Notes: generated by a model not told the origin, from the sequence alone. A stretch of 61,735 nucleotides of DNA from Enterobacteriaceae bacterium RIT691 (GCA_009668205.1 WJYM01000013.1:52469-114203); one strand, 5' to 3'; counted from the stretch's first letter, positions 19,814-28,847 are shown. Numbers and translations: made by a program.

Positions 19814-20707
19814 TTAGTGAATATCAAACTGCTTATCGACCTGACTGAGCTGTTCGGCAGTGAGTACGCCGCCAGCGTTACGCGATACTGGCGTGCAATA
19901 GCCGAACTTTCGGGAGACGACGGTTTTAATCGTCGTCACGAAGTCATCGCCAATGGCGTAAATCGCCATGAACTGCCCGATGGCTTGCTGAGCACGGATG
20001 AGCGTCTGCAGATCGCCTTGTTTCCATGCCTCACGCGCCTGGACAAACAGTTCAGGCATCACATTGTTCAGACCTGAAATCACGCCTGCACCCCCGGCCA
20101 TCAGGTTGGGAATGAAGTATTCGTCATAGCCCGAAAGCACGGCAAAATCGCTGCGTACTACCTGGGTCGCCAGGATCATGTTGCGGGTGTGAGACTGACA
20201 GTCCACGGTATCCTTAATCCCCGCAAACTGCGGAAATTCTGCGGCCAGCTTCGCGGCAATCTCTGGCGTGATATCGCAACCGGTTCGGGCCGGAAAGTTG
20301 TAAGCAAACCATTTGCCCGCCACCTTCGCGCCTATTTCCCGGAAGTAGCTGAGCACCTGCTGGGGCGTCTGGCCGTAATAATAGGGCGGAAGTACCATAA
20401 CCGCCTCATAACCGGCGTCGTGGGCTGCCTGAGCCATCCGACAGACATCGCTGAGGCAAGTTGAAGAGACGTTAGCAACCATCGTCAGCGGCGACATTGC
20501 GCGTGCCTCTCGAATCAGCGTCAGGCGCTCCTCAAGCGAAAACGAAGCAAATTCGCCAATGCTGCCCATCAGCAGAATCACGTCGATGCGGGCGTCGGTC
20601 AGGCGCGCAAGATGGCTGGCGAGGCCGTTGAAATCAGGTTGTCCTTCACTGTCCATGGGGGTAATCGAAGGGCACCACACGCCTGCGAAAGGGGATGAGC
20701 TGGTCAC
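19814..20707 (-). CDS. DapA/KDG-aldolase family protein, probable 2-keto-3-deoxy sugar acid aldolase
   Basis: A 297-residue class I aldolase of the dihydrodipicolinate synthase/N-acetylneuraminate lyase superfamily. The Schiff-base lysine is in FAGIKDT, the Tyr in FAYNFPARTG, and the phosphate/carboxylate-type loop is MGSIGEFASFS (the family usually has GTTGE). It is not DapA itself. Related E. coli proteins are YagE and YjhH, which cleave 2-keto-3-deoxy sugar acids to pyruvate and an aldehyde. Its place beside kdgT and a KdgR-like box suggest 2-keto-3-deoxygluconate or a similar acid. Translation starts at GTG 20707 after AAGGAGTC. The gene is absent from this position in E. coli K-12, so it is an accessory insertion. 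Confidence 0.8.
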   Translation of the reverse strand: MTSSSPFAGVWCPSITPMDSEGQPDFNGLASHLARLTDARIDVILLMGSIGEFASFSLEERLTLIREARAMSPLTMVANVSSTCLSDVCRMAQAAHDAGYEAVMVLPPYYYGQTPQQVLSYFREIGAKVAGKWFAYNFPARTGCDITPEIAAKLAAEFPQFAGIKDTVDCQSHTRNMILATQVVRSDFAVLSGYDEYFIPNLMAGGAGVISGLNNVMPELFVQAREAWKQGDLQTLIRAQQAIGQFMAIYAIGDDFVTTIKTVVSRKFGYCTPVSRNAGGVLTAEQLSQVDKQFDIH

Positions 20708-20725
20708 GTCGTTGACTCCTTATAG

Positions 20726-20740
20726 TGAAATGGTGTTTCA
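20726..20740. promoter_or_regulatory. KdgR-like operator upstream of the aldolase gene
   Basis: TGAAATGGTGTTTCA has perfect TGAAA/TTTCA arms with a 5-bp centre. On the minus strand it is followed closely by TATAAG and the Shine-Dalgarno of the aldolase gene, so a bound repressor would cover the promoter. Confidence 0.7.
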
Positions 20741-20851
20741 ATTTCATTCATGGATACCATGAATCCTTCGTGAACAGGTCTACGCATGTCGCATTTTGCG
20801 CAGTTAACGTGCAAAAATAGGGGCTAAAGCGATGAGGCAGGAGAAGGGAAG

Positions 20852-21526
20852 ATGCATTATCCGGTAGATGTGTTTAGAGGGCGAGTCAGCGAGTACGAAG
20901 GCAGCCGCCCAAGTGCGATTGCAAAATTGCAGGTTGAGGGCGAGCTTGAGCTGACTGAGCTGGGCCTGGTCGGCGATGAACAGGCAGAGAAGAAAATTCA
21001 CGGTGGCCCGGACCGCGCGCTGTGCCATTACCCGCGTGAGCATTACGCCGAGTGGGCGAGAGCCTTTCCTGAACAGGCTGAGTTGTTCTGTGCTCCGGCG
21101 TTTGGCGAGAATCTGTCAACCGAAGGGCTGACCGAGAAAAACGTCTATATCGGCGATATCTTTCGCTGGGGCGAGGCGTTGATTCAGGTCACGCAGCCGC
21201 GTTCGCCCTGCTTCAAGCTGAATTATCATTTTGGCATCAGCGATATGTCTTCCCAAATGCAGAACAGCGGCAAAGTCGGCTGGCTGTATCGGGTGATCGG
21301 TGCCGGGAAGGTGTCCAGCGAGCAACCGCTGGCGCTGATTTCGCGTCTGAGTGATGTGTCGGTGTATGACGCGGCGGCGATTGCGTGGCATCTGCCGTTC
21401 GATGACGAGCAGTATCACCGTTTGCTGTCAGCCGCCGGGCTGTCGGTGAGCTGGACTCGCACCATGCAAAAACGGCGGATTAAGGGGCAGATTGAGGATA
21501 ATTCACGGCGGCTGTGGGGGAAGTAA
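20852..21526 (+). CDS. yiiM: MOSC-domain protein YiiM (N-hydroxylated base detoxification)
   Basis: A 224-residue MOSC-domain protein orthologous to E. coli YiiM. It uses a molybdenum cofactor bound through the conserved Cys in QPRSPCFKLN; IHGGPDRALCHYP and FGENLSTEG are other family motifs. YiiM reduces 6-N-hydroxylaminopurine and related N-hydroxylated compounds. Its order kdgT-yiiM-cpxA follows E. coli apart from the inserted aldolase. It converges with cpxA, with a long palindromic repeat between. Confidence 0.93.
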   Translation: MHYPVDVFRGRVSEYEGSRPSAIAKLQVEGELELTELGLVGDEQAEKKIHGGPDRALCHYPREHYAEWARAFPEQAELFCAPAFGENLSTEGLTEKNVYIGDIFRWGEALIQVTQPRSPCFKLNYHFGISDMSSQMQNSGKVGWLYRVIGAGKVSSEQPLALISRLSDVSVYDAAAIAWHLPFDDEQYHRLLSAAGLSVSWTRTMQKRRIKGQIEDNSRRLWGK

Positions 21527-21532
21527 GGTTTT

Positions 21533-21614
21533 CCCCTCACCCTAACCCTCTCCCCAAAGGGGCGAGGGAATGGTTTGCTCCCTCTCCCTTTCAGGGAGAG
21601 GGCCGGGGTGAGGG
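21533..21614. repeat. Long palindromic dispersed repeat, copy 2
   Basis: The same element as at 9684-9765, differing in only a few bases (AAAGGGGCGAGGG and CCCTTTCAGGGAGAGGG in place of the first copy's forms). It fills the gap between the convergent genes yiiM and cpxA and may serve as their transcription end. Confidence 0.9.
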
Positions 21615-21622
21615 TAAGAACG

Positions 21623-22996
21623 TCAATTCCGCTTATACAGCGGCAGCCACATCGTTAAGCGCAGACCCCCGAGCGGGCTGTCGTCGGCCTTCACCCAGCC
21701 GCGATGCTGCTGAATGGCGGTTTCGACAATGGCCAGCCCCAGTCCCGTGCCGCCGGATTCGCGATCGCGCGCTTCGTCGGTACGATAAAACGGACGGAAA
21801 ATCTGCTCTCTGTCTTCAGGGCTGACGCCCGGACCGTCGTCATCCACGTTAATGGTGATACCGTCCTTATCGACCGAGAAACTCACCGATATTTTGGTAT
21901 GCGAGTAGCGCAGGGCGTTACGCACGATATTCTCAAATGCACTTTCCAGCGCGTTCGGGTTACCGTACAGCGGCCACGGGCCCGGCGGGTATTCCACGGT
22001 GAACGATTTCCCCACCTGCTCCGCTTCAAAGGCGGCGTTGTCCAGCACTTCGCCCCAGAGTTGGTTCGCTTTCAGCGTTTCGCTCACCAGGGCGTTTTTC
22101 GCCTGATTGCGCGACATCACCAGCAGATCGTTAATCATGCTGTCCAGACGATGCGCTTCCGTTTCAATGCGTTCCAGCTCTTTGCTTTCACCCGTGCGAC
22201 GGCGCAGCAGGGCGGTACCCAACTGCAGACGAGTGAGCGGGGTGCGCAGTTCGTGGGAGATATCCGACAGCAGTCGCTGATTGGCGGTCATCATCCTTTC
22301 CAGCGCCGTCACCATCTGGTTAAAGCTGGAGCCGGCAGCCAGAAACTCCTGCGGCCCGGACTCAAGCTCAGGATGCTGTCGCAAATTGCCCTGCGCCACT
22401 TCATCCGCGGCGTTTTTCAGCTTACGAGCCGGTTTTGCGAGGCTCCATGCCAGCCATAACAGCAGCGGTGAACTCACCAGCATGGTGACAATCAGCAGCA
22501 GCAGCGGGCGGTCAAACAGCAGGTTGATGAAGTCAGACTGCGAGGTATTTGCCGGACGAATCAGATACAGCTGGTAGTTGTCTTCTCCGTCACGAACGGA
22601 GAACGGCCCTACCATTTCGAGCCGTCCATAGCGTTTTTTTTGCGGATGATCCGAGTTATCGGACTGGCCGATAAAGTTACGAATGATCTGCATTTCGTTG
22701 CGTTCTGCGCCGATCACGCGGCCTTCGCTGGTCACCAGCAGCAGGCGTTGTCCCGGAGGTGCCCATTTGTCGATGGCGCGAAACAGCCGACGCCACCACA
22801 TCAAATCATTGGGCGGATCGTTCGCCAGTTCGGCTTCGACGTGTTGCTCAATCATCAGCCCCTGACGCTGTTCGCTGTCCAGCAATTCAGTCATCTGGCG
22901 TGAATCGAGCTTGGGTAACATCAGTACCAGCATCAGCACCAGTGCCAGGGTTAACCAGAAAATGGCAAAGATGCGAGCGGTCAAACTTCCTATCAT
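21623..22996 (-). CDS. cpxA: Envelope-stress sensor histidine kinase CpxA
   Basis: A 457-residue inner-membrane kinase of E. coli CpxA length. An N-terminal span (about 7-29) is followed by a periplasmic domain, a second span (about 164-184), a HAMP linker, the phosphoacceptor His in SDISHELRTPLTR, and an ATPase domain with N, G1 and G2 boxes (ENIVRNALRYS, DDGPGV, GGTGLGLAIV). It phosphorylates and dephosphorylates CpxR in response to misfolded envelope proteins. Its ATG overlaps the cpxR stop codon by 4 bp. Confidence 0.98.
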   Translation of the reverse strand: MIGSLTARIFAIFWLTLALVLMLVLMLPKLDSRQMTELLDSEQRQGLMIEQHVEAELANDPPNDLMWWRRLFRAIDKWAPPGQRLLLVTSEGRVIGAERNEMQIIRNFIGQSDNSDHPQKKRYGRLEMVGPFSVRDGEDNYQLYLIRPANTSQSDFINLLFDRPLLLLIVTMLVSSPLLLWLAWSLAKPARKLKNAADEVAQGNLRQHPELESGPQEFLAAGSSFNQMVTALERMMTANQRLLSDISHELRTPLTRLQLGTALLRRRTGESKELERIETEAHRLDSMINDLLVMSRNQAKNALVSETLKANQLWGEVLDNAAFEAEQVGKSFTVEYPPGPWPLYGNPNALESAFENIVRNALRYSHTKISVSFSVDKDGITINVDDDGPGVSPEDREQIFRPFYRTDEARDRESGGTGLGLAIVETAIQQHRGWVKADDSPLGGLRLTMWLPLYKRN

Positions 22997-23691
22997 GAAG
23001 CGGACACCATCAGATAACCGCGTCCACGCAGGGTTTTAAACCATGGATGGCCATCTTTCCGCTCCGGCAGCTTACGGCGCAGGTTGGAAATGTGCATATC
23101 GATAGCGCGGTCAAACGGCGTTAAGCGTTTACCTAACACTTCCTGGCTCAGATGTTCACGAGAAACAACCTGGCCGAGATGCTGTGCCAGCAAATACAGC
23201 AGGGTGAACTCTGTGCCGGTCAACTCCAGCGTTGAACCATCAAAGCTCGCTTCCTGACGCCCAGGATTCAGGCTCAGAGAGTCCACTTCCAGCGTCGGCG
23301 AACTGGTATCGCTGGTTTGCTGCTGCTCGCTCCAGTGGGAACGGCGCAGAATGGCGCGAATACGTGCGACCAGTTCGCGGTCGTTAAACGGTTTTGGCAG
23401 ATAGTCGTCTGCGCCCAGCTCAAGGCCGAGAACGCGATCCAGCTCGCTGCCGCGTGCGGTCAACATAATGACCGGGGTCTGGTGTGTCTGACGAAGCTCT
23501 TTAAGGGTGTCGATACCGTTTTTCTTCGGCATCATTACGTCGAGCAAAAGCAGGTCGATGCTGTCATCCAGAAGCGCCAGTGCCTGTTCCCCATCGTGGG
23601 CAACCAGCACGTTGAAGCCTTCCATGTCGAGCAACTCCTTTAACAGGGAGGTGAGCTCCCGGTCATCATCAACTAACAGGATTTTATTCAT
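22993..23691 (-). CDS. cpxR: Envelope-stress response regulator CpxR
   Basis: A 232-residue OmpR-family regulator. The receiver domain holds the acidic pair DDD near residue 8, the phosphoacceptor Asp in LLLLDVMMPKKNG and Lys in PKPFNDREL. The winged-helix domain follows (TPFDRAIDMHISNLRRKLP). It activates cpxP, its own operon and many periplasmic quality-control genes. It diverges from cpxP, with a consensus CpxR box between them. Confidence 0.98.
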   Translation of the reverse strand: MNKILLVDDDRELTSLLKELLDMEGFNVLVAHDGEQALALLDDSIDLLLLDVMMPKKNGIDTLKELRQTHQTPVIMLTARGSELDRVLGLELGADDYLPKPFNDRELVARIRAILRRSHWSEQQQTSDTSSPTLEVDSLSLNPGRQEASFDGSTLELTGTEFTLLYLLAQHLGQVVSREHLSQEVLGKRLTPFDRAIDMHISNLRRKLPERKDGHPWFKTLRGRGYLMVSAS

Positions 23692-23746
23692 TCGTTAAAT
23701 ACCTCCGAGGCAGAAATTACGTCATCAAGGCTCGCTAATCCATGAC

Positions 23747-23761
23747 TTTACGTTGTTTTAC
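23747..23761. promoter_or_regulatory. CpxR box in the cpxR-cpxP divergent region
   Basis: On the minus strand the sequence reads GTAAA-ACAAC-GTAAA, a perfect match to the CpxR consensus GTAAA-N5-GTAAA. It is about 80 bp before cpxP and 55 bp before cpxR, as expected for control of both. Confidence 0.85.
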
Positions 23762-23841
23762 ACCCCCTGACGCATGTTTGCAGCCTGAATCGTAGACTGT
23801 CTCTCGTTGAATCGCGAAACAAAAGTTTCTGGGAGCAAGTG

Positions 23842-24345
23842 ATGCGCAATGTTATCGCTGCCGTCATGGCCTCAACGCTGGCGCTAAGTGCGAATAGCCA
23901 GGCTGCTGAAGTCGTTACCGGCGTTAACTGGCACCCGTCAGACGGGGCAACGCAGAGCAGCAGTCAGAGCCATATGTTTGACGGCATAAGTTTAACCGAA
24001 CATCAGCGTCAACAGATGCGGGATCTTATGCAACAGGCGAGGCGCCAACAGCCCCCTGTTAATGTTAGCGAAATGGAGACAATGCATAAGCTTGTCACCG
24101 CAGAAAAATTTGACGAAACCGCCGTTCACGCTCAGGCAGAAAAGATGGCGCAGGAACAGGTTGCCCGACAGGTCGAAATGGCCAGGGTCCGCAACCAGAT
24201 GTATCACCTGCTAACCCCTGAGCAACAAGCGGTTTTGAATGAGAATCACCAGCACCGGTTAGATCAGCTGCGTGAGGTTGCACGGATGCAGCAAGGCTCA
24301 ACGTCATTGTTGTTTAGCAGTAGTAATACCCGTAGTAACCAGTAA
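23842..24345 (+). CDS. cpxP: Periplasmic Cpx inhibitor/chaperone CpxP
   Basis: A 167-residue periplasmic protein with a signal peptide ending near SANSQAA. It has two LTxxQ motifs ([13 protein letters not shown] and LTPEQQAVL) that form the cupped helical dimer. CpxP dampens CpxA and escorts misfolded proteins to DegP. The ATG at 23842 follows GGGAGCAAGTG; a GTG one codon earlier is possible. Its 3' UTR carries the CpxQ sRNA. Confidence 0.95.
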   Translation: MRNVIAAVMASTLALSANSQAAEVVTGVNWHPSDGATQSSSQSHMFDGISLTEHQRQQMRDLMQQARRQQPPVNVSEMETMHKLVTAEKFDETAVHAQAEKMAQEQVARQVEMARVRNQMYHLLTPEQQAVLNENHQHRLDQLREVARMQQGSTSLLFSSSNTRSNQ

Positions 24346-24351
24346 ACCCTG

Positions 24352-24409
24352 TTTTCCTTGCCATAGACACCATCCCTGTCTTCCCCCTCATGATGAGGGG
24401 GTTTTTTTT
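24352..24409 (+). ncRNA. cpxQ: CpxQ small RNA (processed cpxP 3' UTR)
   Basis: The 58 bases after the cpxP stop start with TTTTCCTTGCCATAGACACC and end at a terminator, closely matching the CpxQ sRNA known in Salmonella and E. coli (58 nt, released by RNase E from cpxP mRNA, Hfq-bound, represses envelope-protein mRNAs). The seed regions are conserved; only the terminator stem differs, being CCCCCTCATGATGAGGGGG with eight T. Confidence 0.9.
24383..24409 (+). terminator. cpxP/CpxQ terminator
   Basis: CCCCCTCAT-GATGAGGGGG stem and eight T. It ends both the cpxP transcript and the sRNA and provides the 3' Hfq-binding U tail. Confidence 0.9.
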
Positions 24410-24478
24410 GCCTGTTTTCCGGGCGCTGACTCACTTCACATTCCGCTATACTACCCGCATAAAAAGACGGGAGTGTTT

Positions 24479-25393
24479 ATGAATCAAACCTATGGCCGAT
24501 TAGTCAGTCGTGCTGCGCTCGCCGCCACGGTGATGGCGTCGGTGTTACTTTTGATCAAAATTTTTGCGTGGTGGTACACCGGGTCGGTCAGTATTCTGGC
24601 AGCCTTGGTGGATTCCCTGGTGGATATTGCTGCCTCGCTGACTAACCTGTTGGTGGTGCGTTATTCGCTGCAGCCCGCCGACGAAGAGCATACGTTTGGC
24701 CATGGCAAAGCGGAATCGCTGGCTGCGTTGGCGCAAAGCATGTTTATTTCCGGCTCGGCGCTGTTTTTGTTCCTGACGGGGATTCAGAACCTGGTGAACC
24801 CGGAACCGATGCGCGAACCGGGCGTCGGGATGGTGGTGACGGTGATTGCGCTTATCAGTACGATAGTTCTGGTGACCTTCCAGCGCTGGGTGGTACGTAA
24901 GACGCAAAGCCAGGCGGTGCGGGCCGATATGCTACATTATCAGTCTGATGTTATGATGAACGGGGCCATCCTGGTGGCGCTGGCGTTAGCCTGGTACGGC
25001 TGGCATCGTGCCGATGCGTTGTTTGCCTTGGGGATTGGCATCTATATTTTGTATAGTGCTTTGCGCATGGGGTATGAAGCGGTTCAGTCGCTACTCGACA
25101 GAGCCTTACCTGATGCTGAACGGCAGGAAATTATTAACATCGTCAGCACCTGGCCGGGTGTGAGCGGTGCGCACGATCTTCGAACGCGGCAGTCAGGGCC
25201 GACCCGCTTTATTCAGATCCATTTGGAAATGGAAGATAATCTGCCTCTGGTTCAGGCGCATTTAGTGGCTGAACAGGTCGAGCAGGCGATATTGCTACGC
25301 TTTCCGGGCTCTGATGTGATTATTCATCAGGATCCGTGCTCGGTGGTCCCGATGGGACGGCAGGGCTTTTTGGACTTTCGTAATTCGTTGTAA
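24479..25393 (+). CDS. fieF: Cation-efflux pump FieF (YiiP)
   Basis: A 304-residue cation diffusion facilitator that exports Fe(II)/Zn(II) by proton antiport. There are six membrane spans. The transport site is DxxxD in [10 protein letters not shown] (span 2) and HxxxD in [10 protein letters not shown] (span 5). The cytoplasmic domain has metal-linked His residues ([26 protein letters not shown]). ATG 24479 follows GGGAGTGTTT and matches E. coli [13 protein letters not shown]. The last ~14 residues ([13 protein letters not shown]) differ from the E. coli tail and extend it by about four residues; this tail is not functional in the fold. Confidence 0.96.
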   Translation: MNQTYGRLVSRAALAATVMASVLLLIKIFAWWYTGSVSILAALVDSLVDIAASLTNLLVVRYSLQPADEEHTFGHGKAESLAALAQSMFISGSALFLFLTGIQNLVNPEPMREPGVGMVVTVIALISTIVLVTFQRWVVRKTQSQAVRADMLHYQSDVMMNGAILVALALAWYGWHRADALFALGIGIYILYSALRMGYEAVQSLLDRALPDAERQEIINIVSTWPGVSGAHDLRTRQSGPTRFIQIHLEMEDNLPLVQAHLVAEQVEQAILLRFPGSDVIIHQDPCSVVPMGRQGFLDFRNSL

Positions 25394-25444
25394 AATGTGG
25401 GTCGGATCGGCATTTTTTGTCTAAATTACCGCCATTTGGCCTGA

Positions 25445-25460
25445 CCTGAATCAATTCAGC
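25445..25460. promoter_or_regulatory. Cra (FruR) operator upstream of pfkA
   Basis: CCTGAATCAATTCAGC nearly equals the Cra palindrome GCTGAATCGATTCAGC. Cra represses glycolytic genes including pfkA in E. coli, so the position about 105 bp before the pfkA ATG fits. Confidence 0.75.
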
Positions 25461-25563
25461 AAGAAGCGCCTGTTATACTATCTCTCATAGTGTCGTTCAC
25501 TCCCTTTCGGGGGCGCTTCAGGCAAAAGAATTATTTTTAGTATTCCTAAGTTCAGAGGTAGTC

Positions 25564-26526
25564 ATGATTAAGAAAATCGGTGTGTTGACAAGCGGCGGTG
25601 ATGCTCCGGGCATGAACGCAGCCATCCGTGGTGTTGTGCGTGCAGCACTGTCAGAAGGTCTGGAAATTTTTGGCGTTTATGATGGCTACCTCGGTCTGTA
25701 TGAAGATCGCATGGTTCAGCTCGACCGTTACAGCGTGTCTGACATGATCAACCGCGGCGGCACTTTCCTCGGTTCTGCGCGTTTCCCGGAATTCCGCGAA
25801 GAGCATATCCGTGAAGTGGCTATCGAGAACATGAAAAAGCGCGGCCTTGACGCGCTGGTTGTTATCGGTGGTGACGGTTCTTATATGGGCGCGAAGCGTC
25901 TGACTGAAATGGGCTTCCCATGCATCGGTCTGCCAGGCACCATTGATAACGACATCAAAGGCACTGATTACACCATTGGCTACTTCACTGCACTGGGTAC
26001 CGTGGTTGAAGCGATTGACCGCCTGCGTGACACCTCTTCTTCTCACCAGCGTATCTCCATCGTTGAAGTGATGGGCCGTTACTGCGGCGACCTGACCCTG
26101 GCGGCAGCCATCGCTGGCGGCTGTGAGTTCGTGGTAGTTCCAGAAGTTGAGTTCAGCCGTGAAGACCTCGTTGCCGAAATCAAAGCAGGCATCGCTAAAG
26201 GTAAGAAACACGCGATCGTTGCTATCACCGAACACATGTGTGATGTCGACGAACTGGCGAAATACATCGAAACCGAAACCAAGCGTGAAACCCGTGCAAC
26301 CGTACTGGGTCACATTCAGCGTGGCGGTTCCCCATGCCCTTACGACCGTATTCTGGCGTCCCGTATGGGTGCGTACGCTATCGATCTGCTGCTGGCAGGT
26401 GAGGGCGGTCGTTGTGTGGGTATCCAGAACGAGAAGCTGGTGCATCACGACATCATCGACGCTATCGAAAACATGAAGCGTCCGTTCAAAACCGATCTGC
26501 TGGAATGCGCGAAAAAGCTCTACTGA
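25564..26526 (+). CDS. pfkA: 6-phosphofructokinase I
   Basis: A 320-residue ATP-dependent phosphofructokinase of the same length as E. coli PfkA. It catalyses fructose 6-phosphate to fructose 1,6-bisphosphate, allosterically controlled by ADP and PEP. Motifs: ATP-binding [15 protein letters not shown], catalytic GTIDNDI with the active Asp, and [11 protein letters not shown] for substrate binding. Codon bias is high. Downstream neighbours differ from E. coli (see finding on the missing block). Confidence 0.98.
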   Translation: MIKKIGVLTSGGDAPGMNAAIRGVVRAALSEGLEIFGVYDGYLGLYEDRMVQLDRYSVSDMINRGGTFLGSARFPEFREEHIREVAIENMKKRGLDALVVIGGDGSYMGAKRLTEMGFPCIGLPGTIDNDIKGTDYTIGYFTALGTVVEAIDRLRDTSSSHQRISIVEVMGRYCGDLTLAAAIAGGCEFVVVPEVEFSREDLVAEIKAGIAKGKKHAIVAITEHMCDVDELAKYIETETKRETRATVLGHIQRGGSPCPYDRILASRMGAYAIDLLLAGEGGRCVGIQNEKLVHHDIIDAIENMKRPFKTDLLECAKKLY

Positions 26527-26553
26527 TAGCGCTCGACCAGTATTGATAATCAG

Positions 26554-26587
26554 GTCCGTAATCCTTCCGGGATTACGGACTTTTTTT
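26554..26587 (+). terminator. pfkA terminator
   Basis: GTCCGTAATCC and GGATTACGGAC form an 11-bp stem followed by seven T. Confidence 0.92.
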
Positions 26588-26715
26588 ATGCGCAAATCGG
26601 GTTTTTTCCGCGCACATTAAGCGCTTTCTTTTGCCGCAGGGCGGGGTTACTCTCAGTGGGTTTGCAGATCAAAAAAATATCCGATACCTGTTTGTAATCA
26701 TTGAGGAAATTGACA

Positions 26716-27219
26716 ATGTCACTGTATAGCGAAACCAAAGCGCAGTTTATTCATGGGCTGGTCAGCCTGGATGCCGTTCTGCAAAAAAGCGCAGAGTGGG
26801 CAAAGGAGCAGGGCAAGCAGGAAGAGGCGCTGCTTGAAGCGAAACTGGCGGACGATATGTTCCCCCTAAAACGCCAGGTACAGGTCGCCTGCGATATGGC
26901 CAAGCGGGCGATTGCGCGTCTGGCAGACGTTGAAGCACCGGTGAACGAAGATAACGAAAGCACCTTTGTGCAGTTACAGGAACGTATTGCCGCGACCGTG
27001 GCTTTCCTGAAAAGCGTCGAAGATTCGACGCTGGCAGGGGACGACGCGCGTCCGATTCTGGTCCAGGCGCGTGAGCATCAGCTGCATTTCACCGCCAGCA
27101 GCTACGTATTCCAGTTCGCCGTACCGAATTTCTTTTTCCACACGACCACCGCTTACGGCATCCTGCGTCAGGCCGGTGTACCGCTGGGCAAACGCGATTT
27201 CCTCGGCAAAATTCAGTAA
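26716..27219 (+). CDS. DUF1993 family protein
   Basis: A 167-residue soluble protein with no signal peptide. The pattern (QFIHGLVSLDAVLQKSAEW start, DDMFPLKRQVQVACDMAKRA, later FTASSYVFQFAVPNFFFH and AYGILRQAGVPLGKRDFLG) fits the DUF1993 family, a DinB-like helical-bundle group without known function. The ATG at 26716 is preceded by TGAGGAAAT. It stands alone between pfkA and rraA with its own terminator. E. coli K-12 has no such gene here, so it is an accessory gene at a rearranged site. No function should be inferred. Confidence 0.8.
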   Translation: MSLYSETKAQFIHGLVSLDAVLQKSAEWAKEQGKQEEALLEAKLADDMFPLKRQVQVACDMAKRAIARLADVEAPVNEDNESTFVQLQERIAATVAFLKSVEDSTLAGDDARPILVQAREHQLHFTASSYVFQFAVPNFFFHTTTAYGILRQAGVPLGKRDFLGKIQ

Positions 27220-27232
27220 GCCTGTAGAAACG

Positions 27233-27262
27233 AAAAAGCCTTCTCTGTGAGAAGGCTTTTTT
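27233..27262. terminator. Bidirectional terminator, DUF1993 gene / rraA
   Basis: AAAAAGCCTTCTC-TGT-GAGAAGGCTTTTTT, a symmetric stem with A and T tails, between convergent genes. Confidence 0.9.
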
Positions 27263-27280
27263 ATGCGGAACGCTCAGCGG

Positions 27281-27766
27281 TTACTCAATATCGAGTGCGT
27301 CTTCCGAGAGGATAATGCCGGTGTTATCGGCATACAGGTGATCGCCGGAGAAGAACGTTACGCCGCCGAAATTCACGCGCACGTCGCTTTCGCCAATACC
27401 TTCACCTGATGCACCCACCGGAATGGCAGCCATAGCCTGAATGCCGATATCCAGCTCTTCCAGATCGTCGACCTGACGCACTGCGCCGTAGACCACAAGG
27501 CCTTCCCACTCGTTTTGCAGGGCCAGTTTCGCGAGATCGGCATCGATCAGGGCGCGACGGACAGAACCGCCGCCGTCCACGACCAGAATGCGCCCGCGTC
27601 CGTTCTGTTCGAGCATATCGTACAGCAACCCGTTATCCTCGAAACATTTCACCGTGATAATTTGTCCACCAAACGACGACCGTCCACCAAAGTTGGAGAA
27701 CAGCGGTTCAACGACATTGACATCTTCCTGGTAGATGTCGCAAAGCTCGGATGTATCGTATTTCAT
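27281..27766 (-). CDS. rraA: Ribonuclease E inhibitor RraA
   Basis: A 161-residue trimeric protein, same length and sequence as E. coli RraA ([34 protein letters not shown]). It binds RNase E and alters mRNA decay. The fold is shared with HMG aldolases, and the [15 protein letters not shown] loop is visible. It lies downstream of menA in the same direction, as in E. coli. Confidence 0.97.
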   Translation of the reverse strand: MKYDTSELCDIYQEDVNVVEPLFSNFGGRSSFGGQIITVKCFEDNGLLYDMLEQNGRGRILVVDGGGSVRRALIDADLAKLALQNEWEGLVVYGAVRQVDDLEELDIGIQAMAAIPVGASGEGIGESDVRVNFGGVTFFSGDHLYADNTGIILSEDALDIE

Positions 27767-27858
27767 GGGTTTAACGCTCAGTTGCTGCGAGTTTTTTCAG
27801 TATATCGTGGTAATCGCATTGTTGGCAAAATCATCAATTGTTAATTGATATTTGTCAG

Positions 27859-28779
27859 TTAAGCGAACGCACGGCTCAGCACGATCCCAACCACAAACAA
27901 CAGGTTAGTGAGCAGGGCGCCTTTTACGGTGCGTTCAAGCATAGGACGCATATCGACGGGGTCATGATGCGTCGCGACAAAGCGTGCCTGTTTCACCAGC
28001 AGGGGCGTTGCCAGAATGAACAGCCAGCCCCACAGGCTGTGCAGCGCCAGCAGGTTAAACAGCGCCAGGCACAGTAGCGCGCCCATCAGCAGGCAAGCGT
28101 GGTAGCGGCGGGCAACCACCGGGCCCAGACGTACGGCCAGCGTGTTTTTGCCATTTTCGCGATCGCTGTTGATGTCGCGCAGGTTGTTGATGTTCAGCAC
28201 CGCAGTGGCTAACAGGCCGCAGGCCGTCGCCGGAAGAAAGGTGATCATTTCCAGCGTGTGCGTCTGCAAATACCAACTGCCCATGACGCTAAGCCAGCCA
28301 AAAAACATCAGCACCGAGATATCGCCAAGGCCAATGTAGCCGTAAGGACGGGTTCCCACGGTGTAGGTGATGGCGGCGATAATCGACACGGCACCCAGTA
28401 CCATAAAGCCAATAAAATCTTCCGTTGTCTGGGAGGAGGTGCTTAGCAGTGCTATCCCGGAGAGGCAAATCAACGTGACGGTAATGATCAGCGCACGTTT
28501 CATCTGCTCCTGGGTAATGACGCCTTTCTGCATGCCGCGCAATGGCCCGATGCGGTCCGGTTTGTCGCTGCCTTTGACGGCGTCGCCATAGTCATTGGCC
28601 AGATTGGAGAGGATCTGGAGCAAGCCCGCGGTGAGCAGCGCCAGAATCGCCACCAGAGGATTAAAGTGCCCCTGCCACCAGGCCAGAGCAGTGCCGACAA
28701 CAATGGCGGCAAAAGCCAACGGTAAGGTTTTTGGGCGCAGGCTTTCGAGCCAGGCCTGGGTACGGCTGAGTTCAGTCAT
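27859..28779 (-). CDS. menA: 1,4-dihydroxy-2-naphthoate polyprenyltransferase
   Basis: A 306-residue inner-membrane prenyltransferase of the UbiA family, attaching octaprenyl diphosphate to 1,4-dihydroxy-2-naphthoate in menaquinone synthesis. Both Asp-rich motifs are seen: NLANDYGDAVKGSDKPDR and NNLRDINSDRENGK. About eight to nine spans. The start at 28779 (MTELSRTQAWLESLRPKTLP) matches E. coli; codons upstream in frame are not conserved. Confidence 0.96.
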   Translation of the reverse strand: MTELSRTQAWLESLRPKTLPLAFAAIVVGTALAWWQGHFNPLVAILALLTAGLLQILSNLANDYGDAVKGSDKPDRIGPLRGMQKGVITQEQMKRALIITVTLICLSGIALLSTSSQTTEDFIGFMVLGAVSIIAAITYTVGTRPYGYIGLGDISVLMFFGWLSVMGSWYLQTHTLEMITFLPATACGLLATAVLNINNLRDINSDRENGKNTLAVRLGPVVARRYHACLLMGALLCLALFNLLALHSLWGWLFILATPLLVKQARFVATHHDPVDMRPMLERTVKGALLTNLLFVVGIVLSRAFA

Positions 28780-28847
28780 AGTTTTTAGCCAATAAAAATG
28801 GGGGCCAAGAGCCCCCATCAACGGTGATGAAAATGCAATTAGCTGGA

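Noticed and set aside
25651-26595. A 314-codon frame antisense to pfkA and a 310-codon frame antisense to hslU (29277-30209)
   Set aside because: Shadows of strongly biased, highly conserved genes; the first ends in the pfkA terminator.
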